A stretch of 64,000 nucleotides of DNA, taken from positions 1 to 64,000 of the forward strand of contig JAUCBJ010003580.1 in the NCBI GenBank assembly GCA_032718475.1. Reading direction: 5' to 3'. The translations under genes and the position numbers were made by a program. Below are positions 12,333 through 21,775 of the stretch, one piece after another. The stretch is from Nemertoderma westbladi. Its lineage: Eukaryota; Xenacoelomorpha; Nemertodermatida; Nemertodermatidae. Every line of letters starts with the position of its first letter. Positions within the stretch are counted from its first letter, which is position 1. The notes beneath the pieces were generated by a model that made no database searches, was not told the origin of the DNA, and worked only from the letters and a program-made list of their open reading frames with translations.

Positions 12333-13724
12333 TTAAAATACCTGAGTGTTTTAAAGCTCATCTATCCCATCATAGTAGACATGTACCGAACAACAAGAGT
12401 CCCACAAGAAATGAAAACAAATAAGTTGGTGCCAGTTCCCAAGAAGGGCAACCTAACACTCTATGGTTATTTTCGGGGAATCTCATTGATCTCGATTGCT
12501 TCAAATCTATACAATAGGATTCTATTAAATCGCATCAGGGATCCGATTGAGAGACTGCTCCGTGGAAATCAGAATGGCTTCCGCAAAGGTCGTGGGACCA
12601 TGGAGCCCATTTTGGCACTTAGAAGGATAATTGAAGAGTTATCAAAAAAGAAAGACAGGCATCTGGCTGTTATCTTTGTTGACTTCTTCAAGGCCTTTGA
12701 TTCAGTCTCTCGCTCACGTATGTTCAGCATACTTTCATTATATGGGATTCCTGATGAAATTATTGCAGCAATCAGATCAGTATACGATGGTTCGACAACA
12801 TTTGTGTCTACTGTTGACGGTGACACAGAACCATTTGAAGTGTTATGGGGCGTCCTCCAAGGAGACACACTTGCACCATTCTTGTTCATTATTGTGGTTG
12901 ACTATGTTCTACGCATGTCCTTAGATATTCATAATGATCATGGGGTGATGATAACTCCACCTACTGGCTCCAGAAGTCGAGGAAATCCTGCCAAGTACCT
13001 AACTGATCTAGACTTTGCTGATGACTTAGGAGTACTCTCAGAATCACTAGAGGGTGCCCAACGGCTCCTCAGCTCATTAGAACATGCTGCTTCTAGTTTT
13101 GGTCTTATTATTAACTCCAGAAAGACCAAAATTCTGACAGTTAACTTTGAAAGTCCTCAGCAAGTCTCTGATCGGATGAGCAGAAGCTCAAAAGATGGTA
13201 TGCTTGAGCATGTGGACGACTTCTGTTACCTGGGATCATGGATCCGGAATCCGGAAGTCAGGTGAGGACCTTCGAATACGTAAGGGAAAGGTATGGGCAG
13301 CCTTGAATAGGCTTTCCAGGATTTGGAAGTCACCGAGAATTAATCGGAAACTTAAGGTCCGATTATTTAGAGCAGCAGTAGTTCCAGTACTCCTCTACGG
13401 GAGTCCATGCTGGGCTCTAACTGCTGAGGACACCAAATCTCTGGATGGCACATTCACGAGAATGCTACGCCGGGTTCATTGTGTCAAGTACAATGAACAC
13501 ATCTCCAACAAGGCACTATATAACATTATAGACGTATCTTATTGGTTCCCCCAAGCTTCACACTTGAACAAAATCGCCTCCGCTTTGCAGGACATTGCTT
13601 TCGCCGTGAGGACCAGCCAGTGCATAATCTTGTACTTTGGCAGCCTCATGGAGTGATTAAGCATGGTGGACAGCCCATGACTTTCTTGAGACGCATCTTA
13701 AAGGACACTGGCCTTGAAGATGCG
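12333..13724 (+). pseudogene. LINE-B reverse transcriptase fragment
   Basis: This carries most of an RTE-like LINE reverse transcriptase, homologous to the fuller copy at 44386-46536. Visible motifs are LVPVPKKGNLTLY, RGISLISIAS, NQNGFRKGRGT, the VIFVDFFKAFDSVSR block, GVLQGDTLAPFLFIIVVDYV and the catalytic-type LDFADDLGVLS. The first bases of LINE-B are at 10748-10771, left of the piggyBac-like insert. A small insertion near 13247-13262 (ATCCGGAATCCGG) shifts the frame, and coding similarity resumes in another frame from 13261. The copy is cut at 13724 by the BEL element and resumes at 25668. It is 5'-truncated and non-functional. Confidence 0.9.
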
Positions 13725-15327
13725 TGTTGCCGTTATCCCAACACCAGGGGGGAAAAACGCCGATGCTGGAGACGTGACTTTACAGACCACCGAGCCCCGG
13801 CCAGTCACCGGATATTGATTGTGGAGAAGGAATGTTTTCTGAGATGCAAGTTTGCGGTTGATAAAAAGCTGCATTAGTTGGATATACTCTTTAATGTAAC
13901 TTCCTATAGTTGAAACCTGTTCAACATCATTGAAACCTGATTAAGAATAATTTTGGGCTTCCCCAAATCAATATACACCAAATATTCACAATAATTATAC
14001 ACGATAATATAAATCCCTACGGTATATTATTTAATTACCCACTGTTCGCTCAGATTTTAGCCTACCTAATGTTCCCCAGATTTTTCCCTTGGTCCTAGTC
14101 TTAGTGCCGTAGTGTCGGTGTCGGTCGACCCTGTCGCATGTCCGTTCCACCCCTCACGAACCCCGAAGGGAACGATCATCGAGAACCAGCACGGCTTGGC
14201 TAAGGGTCGGTCCAGTCGGTAGACTCTGTCGCGTATCCGTACCGCCCCTCTCGAACCCCGAAGGGATCGGTCATCGAGAACCAGTACGGCTTAGCTAGGA
14301 GTCTGTCGTGTCGGTGGACCCGTTCGCGTGTCCGTTCCACCCCTCACGAACCCCGAAGGGTTCGATCATCGAGAACCAGAACGGCTTGGCTAGGGGTCCG
14401 TCGGTTCATCGCAGAAACCCAACCACCTAGGCTTTCCGAGTCCCTTTCAGGCTCGTAGTCGCTTCGGCAGCCGAGAAACTGCTCCGAACAGTCGGTAGGC
14501 CAGTAGAGTCTAGTCCTTTGTCTTTCGACCCCGTCGCGTGTCCGTTCCACCCCTCACGAACCCCGAAGGGAACGATCATCGAGAACCAGTACGGCTTGGC
14601 TAAGGGGTCTGTCGTCGGTTCCCGTCGCAGATCCCCGGTACAAGCAGTCAGCGTTCCGAGTTCTTTTCAGTCTCGTAATAGCTGCCGTTGACCAGAGACC
14701 GCTAAGGGCAGTCCTCGTCAAACCCGTCCTGTGGCCAGCCCTTTCGCATGTCCGTCCCACCCCTCGCGAACCCCGAAGGGATCGGTCATCGAGAACCAGT
14801 ACGGCTTAGCTCAGGGGGCAGTCGTTAGTCGGCCACCCGTTCGCGTGTCCGCTCCACCCCTCACGAACCCCGAAGGGTTCGATCATCGAGAACCAGAACG
14901 GCTTGGCTACTAAGGGGCTGTCGTTTCCCGTCGCAAATCCCTGACACATGCAGTCAGCGGTCCGAGTTCTTTTCAGTCTCGTAATAGCTGCTGTTGGCCA
15001 GGGACCGCTAAGGGCAGTCCTTGTCCTTTAGGCCTGGCGCATTACCAAATCCACCCTACAGGCAGCAGGAAGTTGGCCAGGGCCTAATAGTACTCAGGCT
15101 AACCTGAATACTGCTTGCATTTTCCATCCCCCCCCTGGCCCTTATAACTATGAAATTATTCCCGTACCCTGTAAGTTGCCCCAAAGTTCGCCCATAAATC
15201 GCCCCCAGTTTATTGAATGTGCCCAAAACCCATGGTCCCGCTCCCAGTAGTAATATCGGAATAATCAATTTTAAATAAATACAAAAATATTCAACTCGCG
15301 TTATGGAAAGTTGAAATACCGCGAACA
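13725..15327 (-). repeat. 3' LTR of the BEL element
   Basis: A 1603-bp LTR starting TGTTGCCG and ending CGCGAACA on the plus strand. It pairs with 24065-25667 at a constant offset of 10340 bp, apart from compensating one-base indels in a C run near 15055 and another near 15130. One of the seven LTR-LTR substitutions is derived here (14138, CpG to CpA); the other six are derived in the 5' LTR. Confidence 0.95.
14096..15010 (-). repeat. Tandem hairpin-bearing subrepeats inside the LTR
   Basis: Six copies of a module containing CCCCGAAGGG lie at 14161, 14256, 14351, 14561, 14771 and 14868. On the sense (minus) strand each is CCC-TTCG-GGG, a stem closed by a C(UUCG)G tetraloop in RNA. In the copies at 14351 and 14868 the stem is a perfect 7 bp (CGAACCC/GGGTTCG); the others have mismatches below the CCC/GGG. 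Each is followed by a conserved GATCATCGAGAACCAG-type segment. The 5' LTR carries the same set, so transcripts would contain many such hairpins. Confidence 0.85.
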
Positions 15328-15338
15328 GTCCCCCCCAA
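15328..15338 (-). other. Polypurine tract next to the 3' LTR
   Basis: The plus strand has GTCCCCCCCAA directly after the LTR end at 15327. In sense this is TTGGGGGGGAC immediately upstream of the 3' LTR, the position and composition expected of the plus-strand primer for LTR retrotransposons. Confidence 0.6.
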
Positions 15339-15492
15339 TGACCTTCGTGAAGTCTGTCGGTAGATTGAGTTTGCGTAGGTCATTCCCAATATAAAAAACC
15401 CAAATTTAATATTGCATAGTTTTTAATTAATTTGGCCTAGAGTTTGTATAAAAATAAATGTTCGATAAATGTTCCTGGAATATCCCGATCCA

Positions 15493-16880
15493 CTATTTCT
15501 TTCTCTGATACGCCTTTCGTCTCTTCGCCCGTCGACTCTCATCGATCGCTATGGCTGGTAGAGGAGCGTCAACATCCATTGTGAGTAACGCTTCGGCTTG
15601 TCTCCTGGTGGCTCTTCCTTTCGATGGCATAGGGATCATGTCGGTTCGTCTTTCCAACTCAGATTTGCGTGCCTCTAGGAACCACTCTCCGTCACCGAAC
15701 TCCTCTTTATACGAGTATAATCGTCTAATGACTTCAAATGGACCGAATAATCCGGCGCTCAGTAGCAGATCCACGTAATGGAAAGGTAGCGTGGCCGACG
15801 TGTGGAGGCGTTCCGGGAAGGAGAAATACCCGCACGCCATCTCCTGCGCAATATTCCGAGCGTTTCTCCGAACCTTGGTCTTTAAGTGGCTGTTTGCGTA
15901 TGTTTCAAACATGACCATATTTCCCATAGCGGTAACGTCTTTGGTTGGACATTTGATATAGCAGCGGGGGCTAGAGGAATGTCCATGGAAACCGCACGTG
16001 GTGCAGAGGTTATATAGGATCGGACGTCGTGGCCCGAAGTCGCGCAGTATGGGCAATAGAGTATCCCGAGGAGCTGGAGGCATGAATCGGTAACCCGATT
16101 CCTTCTACCGCGTGGGCACTGCTCCGAACCACAGTCGCCGCATACCTCCAACTGCATCTCTCGACCAGGAAATATCGGAATCGGGACGCCGACGTGATAC
16201 TCGAGTCGTCGGTCGCTCTTCGGAATATTCGCGGTGGTCGGTAGCCCGCGGAATGCTAGGCTTTTGCGTAGTAGGTTCTCGCTCCGATAACCTTCTTTGT
16301 GTCCCGCTGGTCTCAACTCGGATGACCGTTTCTGGCGGTGGATCCATTCAGTTTGCTCGGCGTACCAACGGGTTAGTCGCATAGGGTCCTGAGGAACGGC
16401 GGGTGTAGTAGCCACCGCTGGTCGGCGAAGAGGTGCCGGGGTTTTCGACGGAGGGATACCGAGGAGATCGTCGGGGGTCAGCGCATCGCTGGGGCCCTCC
16501 TCGACCAGTATCGCTGAGCGGGTCCGTTGTTGGCTGGTACTCGGAATCTCCGACGACCAATCTTCGCCGCCCGGGAAAGGATACGGGGATAACCGTTGGC
16601 ATATGTCGCCGAAGTCGCTCAATGCAGCTGTAGTGGCTACCTCCCTCGCGGGGCTACTGGAGCCGCGTGGGGTGTAAACGCCTGCTCTCTTCATCGGTTC
16701 GGCCGAGGCAACCCGTTTGGCGGCCAGTCCATACGCGGCCTCCGGCTCGAGTTGTCGCTTCGGGGTGGAGAGTAGAACACCCTCGTTTAGCCATATCTCT
16801 TCCCCTTCCGAAGAGATCAGAGGCTCCTCCGCACCGAGAAGTTCGGTAATCGTAGGGATGTCGTAAGGCCCGCTCTCGTC
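15493..16880 (-). pseudogene. ORFX second part: proline-rich region, zinc knuckles, basic tail
   Basis: This follows the exonuclease-like ORF in the same frame after a single TAG (16881-16883). The frame is open from 16880 through 15882, with an internal ATG at 16694. The start of this part is acidic, followed by a Ser/Pro/Thr-rich stretch. A cysteine cluster comes next (residues 185, 188, 193, 205, 214, 217 and H222, counted from 16694). The sensible reading then moves to another frame (16083-15493) with a CX2CX4HX5C knuckle (C27, C30, H35, C41) and an Arg/Lys-rich C-terminal tail. A frameshift in the range of about 16080-16000 best explains this; a programmed shift or splicing is not excluded. 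The knuckles suggest nucleic-acid binding. I do not recognise the family. Confidence 0.55.
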
Positions 16881-18083
16881 CTAGGAATCGATAACGGCGA
16901 GCGTTTTAGTCTCTCCCGGTGCGATGTTCTCGACCGCTTTGAACGCGTGGTGTATGACCTCGTTCCAGTCGTAGTCGACGAAGGAAAGGGGGACCGCCGT
17001 AATAAGGTTATCGAGAGTTTTACAGATAAACTTAGCGACGGTGTAGCATTCCATAACGACGTAAACGTAGTTCCGTCGATCGGGATTCTCCCACCTTTGG
17101 TGTATCGTCCACTTCCGATCAACGTCCTTCCATCGACCCTCTCGCTCGCTCTTTATTTCTAATCCCGGGTATCCACCGTATATTTTATTATAGTCCCGGA
17201 ATTTCTGGGGTTTGAAGTCGATACCGCCGTTGAGCACAGCGAGGTAGCCGATCCCTGATTTCGTCGGTCTCACCTCTTGGAATCCTCGCATGAACTCGGC
17301 GAATCGTAACCAGGCTAGTAGCGTTTGAGTGTCAATGCAATGGCTAAGGGCGTTGAGGTCGTCTCGTCGGTTTCTTCCTGCAGGAGCGTTCGCGTAGTCG
17401 TTCCGGACGTCCGCCTTGATATCCGACCCGATTTTAATGACGTCGAAGTCGAAGAGGATCTTTTGGATTTCCGGAGGCAGCAACCAGATCGCTCCGGCTG
17501 CCTGCACTTCCTGTCTGGGTGTCGGGAATATTCGGCACACCAGTACCAAACCGTCCAGGGTTCCGAGGATGACGACTAAGGATCGACCGTATTCTTTCGC
17601 CACGTACTTTTCCTGGTAGTCGTCTCGGTTCTGGATAATCGATACGCGTTCCTCTCGAAGCGTCGCCGTACACTCCGACAGGTTTCCCCAGTGGGCGAGG
17701 TACGTACTCTTGTCGTCGACGAAACTTTGACATCTCGCCAACGTAATCGCTTTCGAGGTGGGCGTCGCGTTTCCCTCGTTGTCGTAGATCAAACATCGGG
17801 ATCTGTAGACGCTCTGCCGGAATGTTTCCCAAAACGACGAATCGTCCCCTCCGGTTGCCTTTGCGTTCCGAGTTCTTTTCAGTCTCGTACTAGCATCGGC
17901 TAACCGGAGGGCTCGTAGATTCTTAGAATCCGGTCCCTCTCGCCCGGTGAATTTAATGACTTGCACGTTCTCATTTAGCAGGGTGCTCCAATTTGTATCA
18001 AAGTCAGGGGATCCAGGTTGCGAATATTCCAGTAGATCTATCGTGTTACGTAATTCGCCGATAATTTGGCGATTTGGGTCCAT
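16881..18083 (-). CDS. ORFX first part: putative 3'-5' exonuclease-fold protein
   Basis: A 400-codon ORF in the env position of the BEL element, starting ATG at 18083 and ending TAG at 16881. Several segments occur in the order seen in RNase D/WRN-type 3'-5' exonucleases: a hydrophobic strand pair (residues 168-186), KIGSDIKADV (217-226) like the second acidic motif, CIDTQTLLAW (249-258), GIGYLAVLNG (277-286), and NYVYVVMECYTVAKF (338-352) like the YxxxD motif but with Glu345 for Asp. I cannot find the first DxE motif, so activity is doubtful. The assignment rests on pattern only. Residues 67-74 (RLKRTRNA) are encoded by a segment also found in the LTR. It could instead be an unrelated gag-like domain. 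Confidence 0.4.
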   Translation of the reverse strand: MDPNRQIIGELRNTIDLLEYSQPGSPDFDTNWSTLLNENVQVIKFTGREGPDSKNLRALRLADASTRLKRTRNAKATGGDDSSFWETFRQSVYRSRCLIYDNEGNATPTSKAITLARCQSFVDDKSTYLAHWGNLSECTATLREERVSIIQNRDDYQEKYVAKEYGRSLVVILGTLDGLVLVCRIFPTPRQEVQAAGAIWLLPPEIQKILFDFDVIKIGSDIKADVRNDYANAPAGRNRRDDLNALSHCIDTQTLLAWLRFAEFMRGFQEVRPTKSGIGYLAVLNGGIDFKPQKFRDYNKIYGGYPGLEIKSEREGRWKDVDRKWTIHQRWENPDRRNYVYVVMECYTVAKFICKTLDNLITAVPLSFVDYDWNEVIHHAFKAVENIAPGETKTLAVIDS

Positions 18084-18419
18084 ATTTACGATTATATCCG
18101 TTACAAATTAGATCAGTTAATTATAAGTCCAGAAAGTCTGAAACTTTAGCGATAGCAGAATAATTCAGTTTTTTATTTAATTCAGTTTATTAAATAATAT
18201 TGCTATATAGACATCTATCATCTTATTGCTAATACATTCAGCATTTACAGTTACTATAGCTATACATTAATATCCAACCAGTTTTTTATGACTTTTTTGT
18301 CCTTTCTTTTTTCCAATTCTTTTCTTTAGACCTTTTTATACCTTTTTTTTATTATTATCTTTTTTTTTTCTATCTATTTTTATTATTATTATTATTCTTA
18401 TTTTTTATTACCTTTTTTC
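18084..18419. other. AT-rich, T-rich spacer in the BEL element
   Basis: Upstream of ORFX in sense. It is AT-rich with long T and ATT runs on the plus strand (18283-18420). No coding potential or other structure is visible. Confidence 0.6.
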
Positions 18420-18676
18420 TAGTGGTGACATTACTGTGCTTCCGATTAGGGAGCCCGGGTTCGATCCCTAGATGGGGCAGCACTGTTTGGGCACAGTGCT
18501 TTAAATGCTGCAGCCTAGCCCAACCCGGGCTTTCATCCTTCAGTGGTCGATAAATGGGAACCAAGGCAACTTGGGAAACAGAGTGGAAGGGTTTCCTGTG
18601 GAAGATCACCCATGGTGGTGAACAGGCATTCCTTGGCTTAACGAGCCTAAAAGATTCTCCCATTCATACCTTTTTT
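18420..18676 (+). mobile_element. tRNA-derived SINE-like sequence
   Basis: A pol III B box GGGTTCGATCCC lies at 18457-18468, with an A-box-like TAGTGGTGACA about 35 bp upstream (18420-18430). About 200 bp of non-tRNA body follows, ending in a TTTTTT terminator near 18671. This layout is typical of tRNA-derived SINEs. It lies inside the BEL element, either as a later insertion or as cargo. No clear target-site duplication was found. Confidence 0.5.
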
Positions 18677-18954
18677 CTTGTCTTTTTTCATTTCATTATT
18701 ATTTCATCTCATTTCATTTATTTCCACATATATTTCAACATTTAGTTCCACCATTTATTTCACATTTATTTATTTCCACATCATCATTGGGTTTATAGCC
18801 CCCCGGCTATCATCATTGGTTATAAGCGCAGCACCAGGGTGCGCATCATTACATTTTCATCAGCATACGCGTCATCATTCAGGTTTATAGTAGAGTTGTC
18901 TGATCCTTTTCATCGTTTCCAACTATATTCAATCATTTTCTTTGGTTAATCTTT
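18677..18954. other. Spacer with CATTT/CATCATT repeats
   Basis: Low-complexity TTCATTT and CATCATT repeats with a short dyad GCACCAGGGTGC near 18830-18841. No gene is seen. Confidence 0.5.
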
Positions 18955-19400
18955 GTCGTGGAAGGGGTGTTACGTGGCAATCTGGGATCTACAGCTGGAC
19001 TCGTTACACCACCTACGCCCCAAACTGCGCACGTAACGGACAATGAAGACGCTGGGAGTGAAGTCACGTGGATGCACCATGGACCCACCAGAATAACACT
19101 CCCAACAACATAAAGCTCAGTCGACGAAGTCATGTGGGATGGGGTTACGCAACATTCTGGGATCTACAGCTGGACTCGTTACACCGCCTACGCCCCAAAA
19201 TCCACGCAACGGTCCCACCAGAATAACGCGACTGAGAAACATAAAACCCTCTATCGTCGAAGTCACGTGGATGCACCATGGACCCACCAGAATAACGGGA
19301 TAGAGGGGGTGTTGCGCGGCAATCCGGGATCTACAGCTGGACTCGTTACACCGCCTACGCCCCGAACTGCGCACGCAACGGACAACATAACATACTGCGA
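18955..19400. repeat. Three diverged repeats of about 170 bp in the BEL element
   Basis: GGGATCTACAGCTGGACTCG begins at 18983, 19159 and 19326, each followed by TTACACC(A/G)CCTACGCCCC. A second shared block, CACGTGGATGCACCATGGAC, occurs at 19066 and 19265. The repeats lie downstream of the pol remnant in sense. In several frames they give short peptides with VGGVTSPAVDP, but no long ORF spans them. Their origin is unknown. Confidence 0.75.
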
Positions 19401-19657
19401 TGAATACAATGAATTCCACTTCAAATCTTTTCCATTTCCAATAATCCAATATCGTTGGTCCCGATGACCAAAATCAGGGTAAACAATACATAAACGACCC
19501 TGCGTCAGTCGAAACATCTGCAGGGTGATGCTGGACTCCACATAACACACGAGGAAACACAAATACCATTGCGTGGTTACAGTTGGTTTAAGGGAGGTCC
19601 ATAATTCATTGTCGATAAATCACAGTTTAAAAGAGTTTGTCAACATGATGAGAAGGG

Positions 19658-21673
19658 TTACACGGGTTTGTAATTGTCACCAATGTCCACAGCAGGATCT
19701 TGAGTAGGGATCTTATCACCTCTCGTAGAGTCACCGCTATCATTGCCTTCGAGAAGGCACAGCCTCTGGATAGGGCGTTGGTAGTGGCCCTTTGCCGTTC
19801 GTATCGTCACAGTCCTCGCAAGTCCGTCTTTGCTTGGGTGTATGGTCACGACCCGCGCCACAGGCCAGTGAACGCGGTCTTTGAGATCTTCTTTAACTAG
19901 TACCATGTCGCCAACTGCGACGTTCCGGTAGGTGTTGTTCCATTTCCTCCTGGTCCGGAGGGTTATGAGGTACTCCTGGGCCCAGATTCTCCACCAATGC
20001 GCTGCCAACGCTTGGGCCTTCTTCCAATTTGTATGTCTCGCGATCTCGTTGGGATCCGGGAACATAGTCTCTGGGAGAACGTGGGTTTTGGGTCTCCCCA
20101 GTAGGTGGTTAGGAGTGAGGGACTCAACTGAGGCGTTCGCCATCCGGGTATTACGGCAGATTAGTCCGTGCTCTCCCGTTAATGGTGTCAATGTTATCAA
20201 CGTCATTATTATCATCAACAATCTTATTAGCCACCAAATCATGGGCATGCGCCAATGTCCGTCTTTGAACGTGGCCTGATCAAAAATGTTGGTACAATAT
20301 TGATCTTCCTCGGACGGATTCTCGTCCTTCTCGACAAACTCTCGGGTCTCCACATTAAAGCATCCGGTCATCTCCCGCTGGGTTCTCTCGGTTTCGAGAA
20401 ATAAATCCTCATCGAGGTCTGTAGCTGAGCAATATCCCACAGATGTTACATTTTCTTTATTCTGACATTTAGGAAGATATGTATAGGTGTCAGTAGTTTC
20501 TTCCTTGATGCCGCAGAGGGTCCATCCCATTATGGTTCGTTCAGCGTAAAAGCCGTCATCTTTCTTTATGGATCGGGCGACATCTCCGGTAGGTATGTGT
20601 AATTCCGGTGTATCAAGTCCGATCAGTAGGGTGATGCGGTTTACGTCCAACTGCGGACACCTCAGATCTACATCGTCTCGGTCCAATTGTATGAGGGGGG
20701 CGTACTCGGCTGATTGTCGGAACCGCACTCGGAGGTCTGTGTGTACCAAGGCGTTCTTGATGGTTAGCTTGACCGTCTCGTAGCCCTTCATTACTCCTTC
20801 CATTTGGAGTTGCACCTCCCCAGACTCTACCTCTCTGTTATTGGTGATGGTTTGTATGGGCCGTTTACAAGGTTCATATTCTAGGCCGAGTTGCTCGAGG
20901 AAATCCCGGTCGATGATGGTTCCGTCAGACCCGTTATCAAGGAACGCGAGCGTCGTCAGGGATTTGCCGACTCCCTGAATCCTTACCGGGATTACCTTTG
21001 CGAAGACCATGTAGCGGCGATTTATAAGATTAATCGTGGCTGAAATGTTGGTTACTTGTGGTTTATCGGTGGAGATTTTAAACGGATTGGTTTCTCTCCG
21101 TTGGGTAATCCGGGTTCCTTTGGAAACGTGGTTCGTTTCTCCTCTTCGCTTGGCTTCGATCCGAAAGGGGAGGGTAGTGAAGTCGAAGTTCGCGGGGATG
21201 TGGAGGAGCGTGTGATGACGTAGGTCGTTACAAACCGCACAACACGACCTTTGGTCGCAATCCCGAACGTAGTGACCTGTTCCAAGACACCGGAAGCATC
21301 CTTGGTGTTTCATCATCGCCTCGAAGCGTGGGACAAGTTCAGCAAACTGGAACTTTCCGCAGAATTCCAACTTATGTTCCTCTCCGCAGAAGAGACATAT
21401 AGGGGAGGCTGTGGTGCCTTCCCTTTCGGGTGCCCAATTCGCTAGGTAGCATGCCCATTCTTCTGCTAAGGTCGGTTCCTCGTAATCCTCGTCATCCGAG
21501 TCCTCAGCCATACTGATGGCCATCGCACTCACAGGAGTAGGGCGGAATCTTGGGTTTGGAGTGGGTGCCCTGCTCTGGTAATTGCTCTCCATTGCGTCCA
21601 ACTTGGCGAGACTCTGTTTCGAGAACATCGAGTCATTCATGGCTTCGGAGATAACGTCCAGGAATGCCGACAT
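19658..21673 (-). CDS. BEL zinc knuckles, aspartic protease and truncated pol
   Basis: A 671-codon stretch from the ATG at 21673; the frame is also open upstream to the TGA at 21776. Visible features are Cys/His knuckles (C93/C96/C105; C126/C129/H134/C139; C145/C148 with HHTLLH) and an aspartic protease of the BEL type with LDNGS at 245-249 followed by GTIIDRDFLEQLGL. GWTLCG (383-388) is a conserved block between protease and RT. At about residues 476-510 the protein jumps from FKDGHWRMPMIW, which normally precedes RT, to ESLTPNHLLGRP and a DUF5641-like region that normally ends integrase. RT, RNase H and the integrase catalytic core are deleted. The junction is open, with an odd hydrophobic stretch (about 478-497) that looks out of frame. 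Confidence 0.85.
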   Translation of the reverse strand: MSAFLDVISEAMNDSMFSKQSLAKLDAMESNYQSRAPTPNPRFRPTPVSAMAISMAEDSDDEDYEEPTLAEEWACYLANWAPEREGTTASPICLFCGEEHKLEFCGKFQFAELVPRFEAMMKHQGCFRCLGTGHYVRDCDQRSCCAVCNDLRHHTLLHIPANFDFTTLPFRIEAKRRGETNHVSKGTRITQRRETNPFKISTDKPQVTNISATINLINRRYMVFAKVIPVRIQGVGKSLTTLAFLDNGSDGTIIDRDFLEQLGLEYEPCKRPIQTITNNREVESGEVQLQMEGVMKGYETVKLTIKNALVHTDLRVRFRQSAEYAPLIQLDRDDVDLRCPQLDVNRITLLIGLDTPELHIPTGDVARSIKKDDGFYAERTIMGWTLCGIKEETTDTYTYLPKCQNKENVTSVGYCSATDLDEDLFLETERTQREMTGCFNVETREFVEKDENPSEEDQYCTNIFDQATFKDGHWRMPMIWWLIRLLMIIMTLITLTPLTGEHGLICRNTRMANASVESLTPNHLLGRPKTHVLPETMFPDPNEIARHTNWKKAQALAAHWWRIWAQEYLITLRTRRKWNNTYRNVAVGDMVLVKEDLKDRVHWPVARVVTIHPSKDGLARTVTIRTAKGHYQRPIQRLCLLEGNDSGDSTRGDKIPTQDPAVDIGDNYKPV

Positions 21674-21775
21674 TTCGAGGAAGCTGGGATCTCGATCTGG
21701 ATGTCTGTGCCGGAGATCTACGCATTTATAGGCCCACTTACTTTGCAGCCATCCGGGGAACTTCCAGGCGATCTG

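Noticed and set aside
14344-15268. Small reading frames in the LTRs (60-98 codons), duplicated at 24684-25731
   Set aside because: They run across non-coding tandem subrepeats, on both strands, and simply repeat because the LTR is duplicated.
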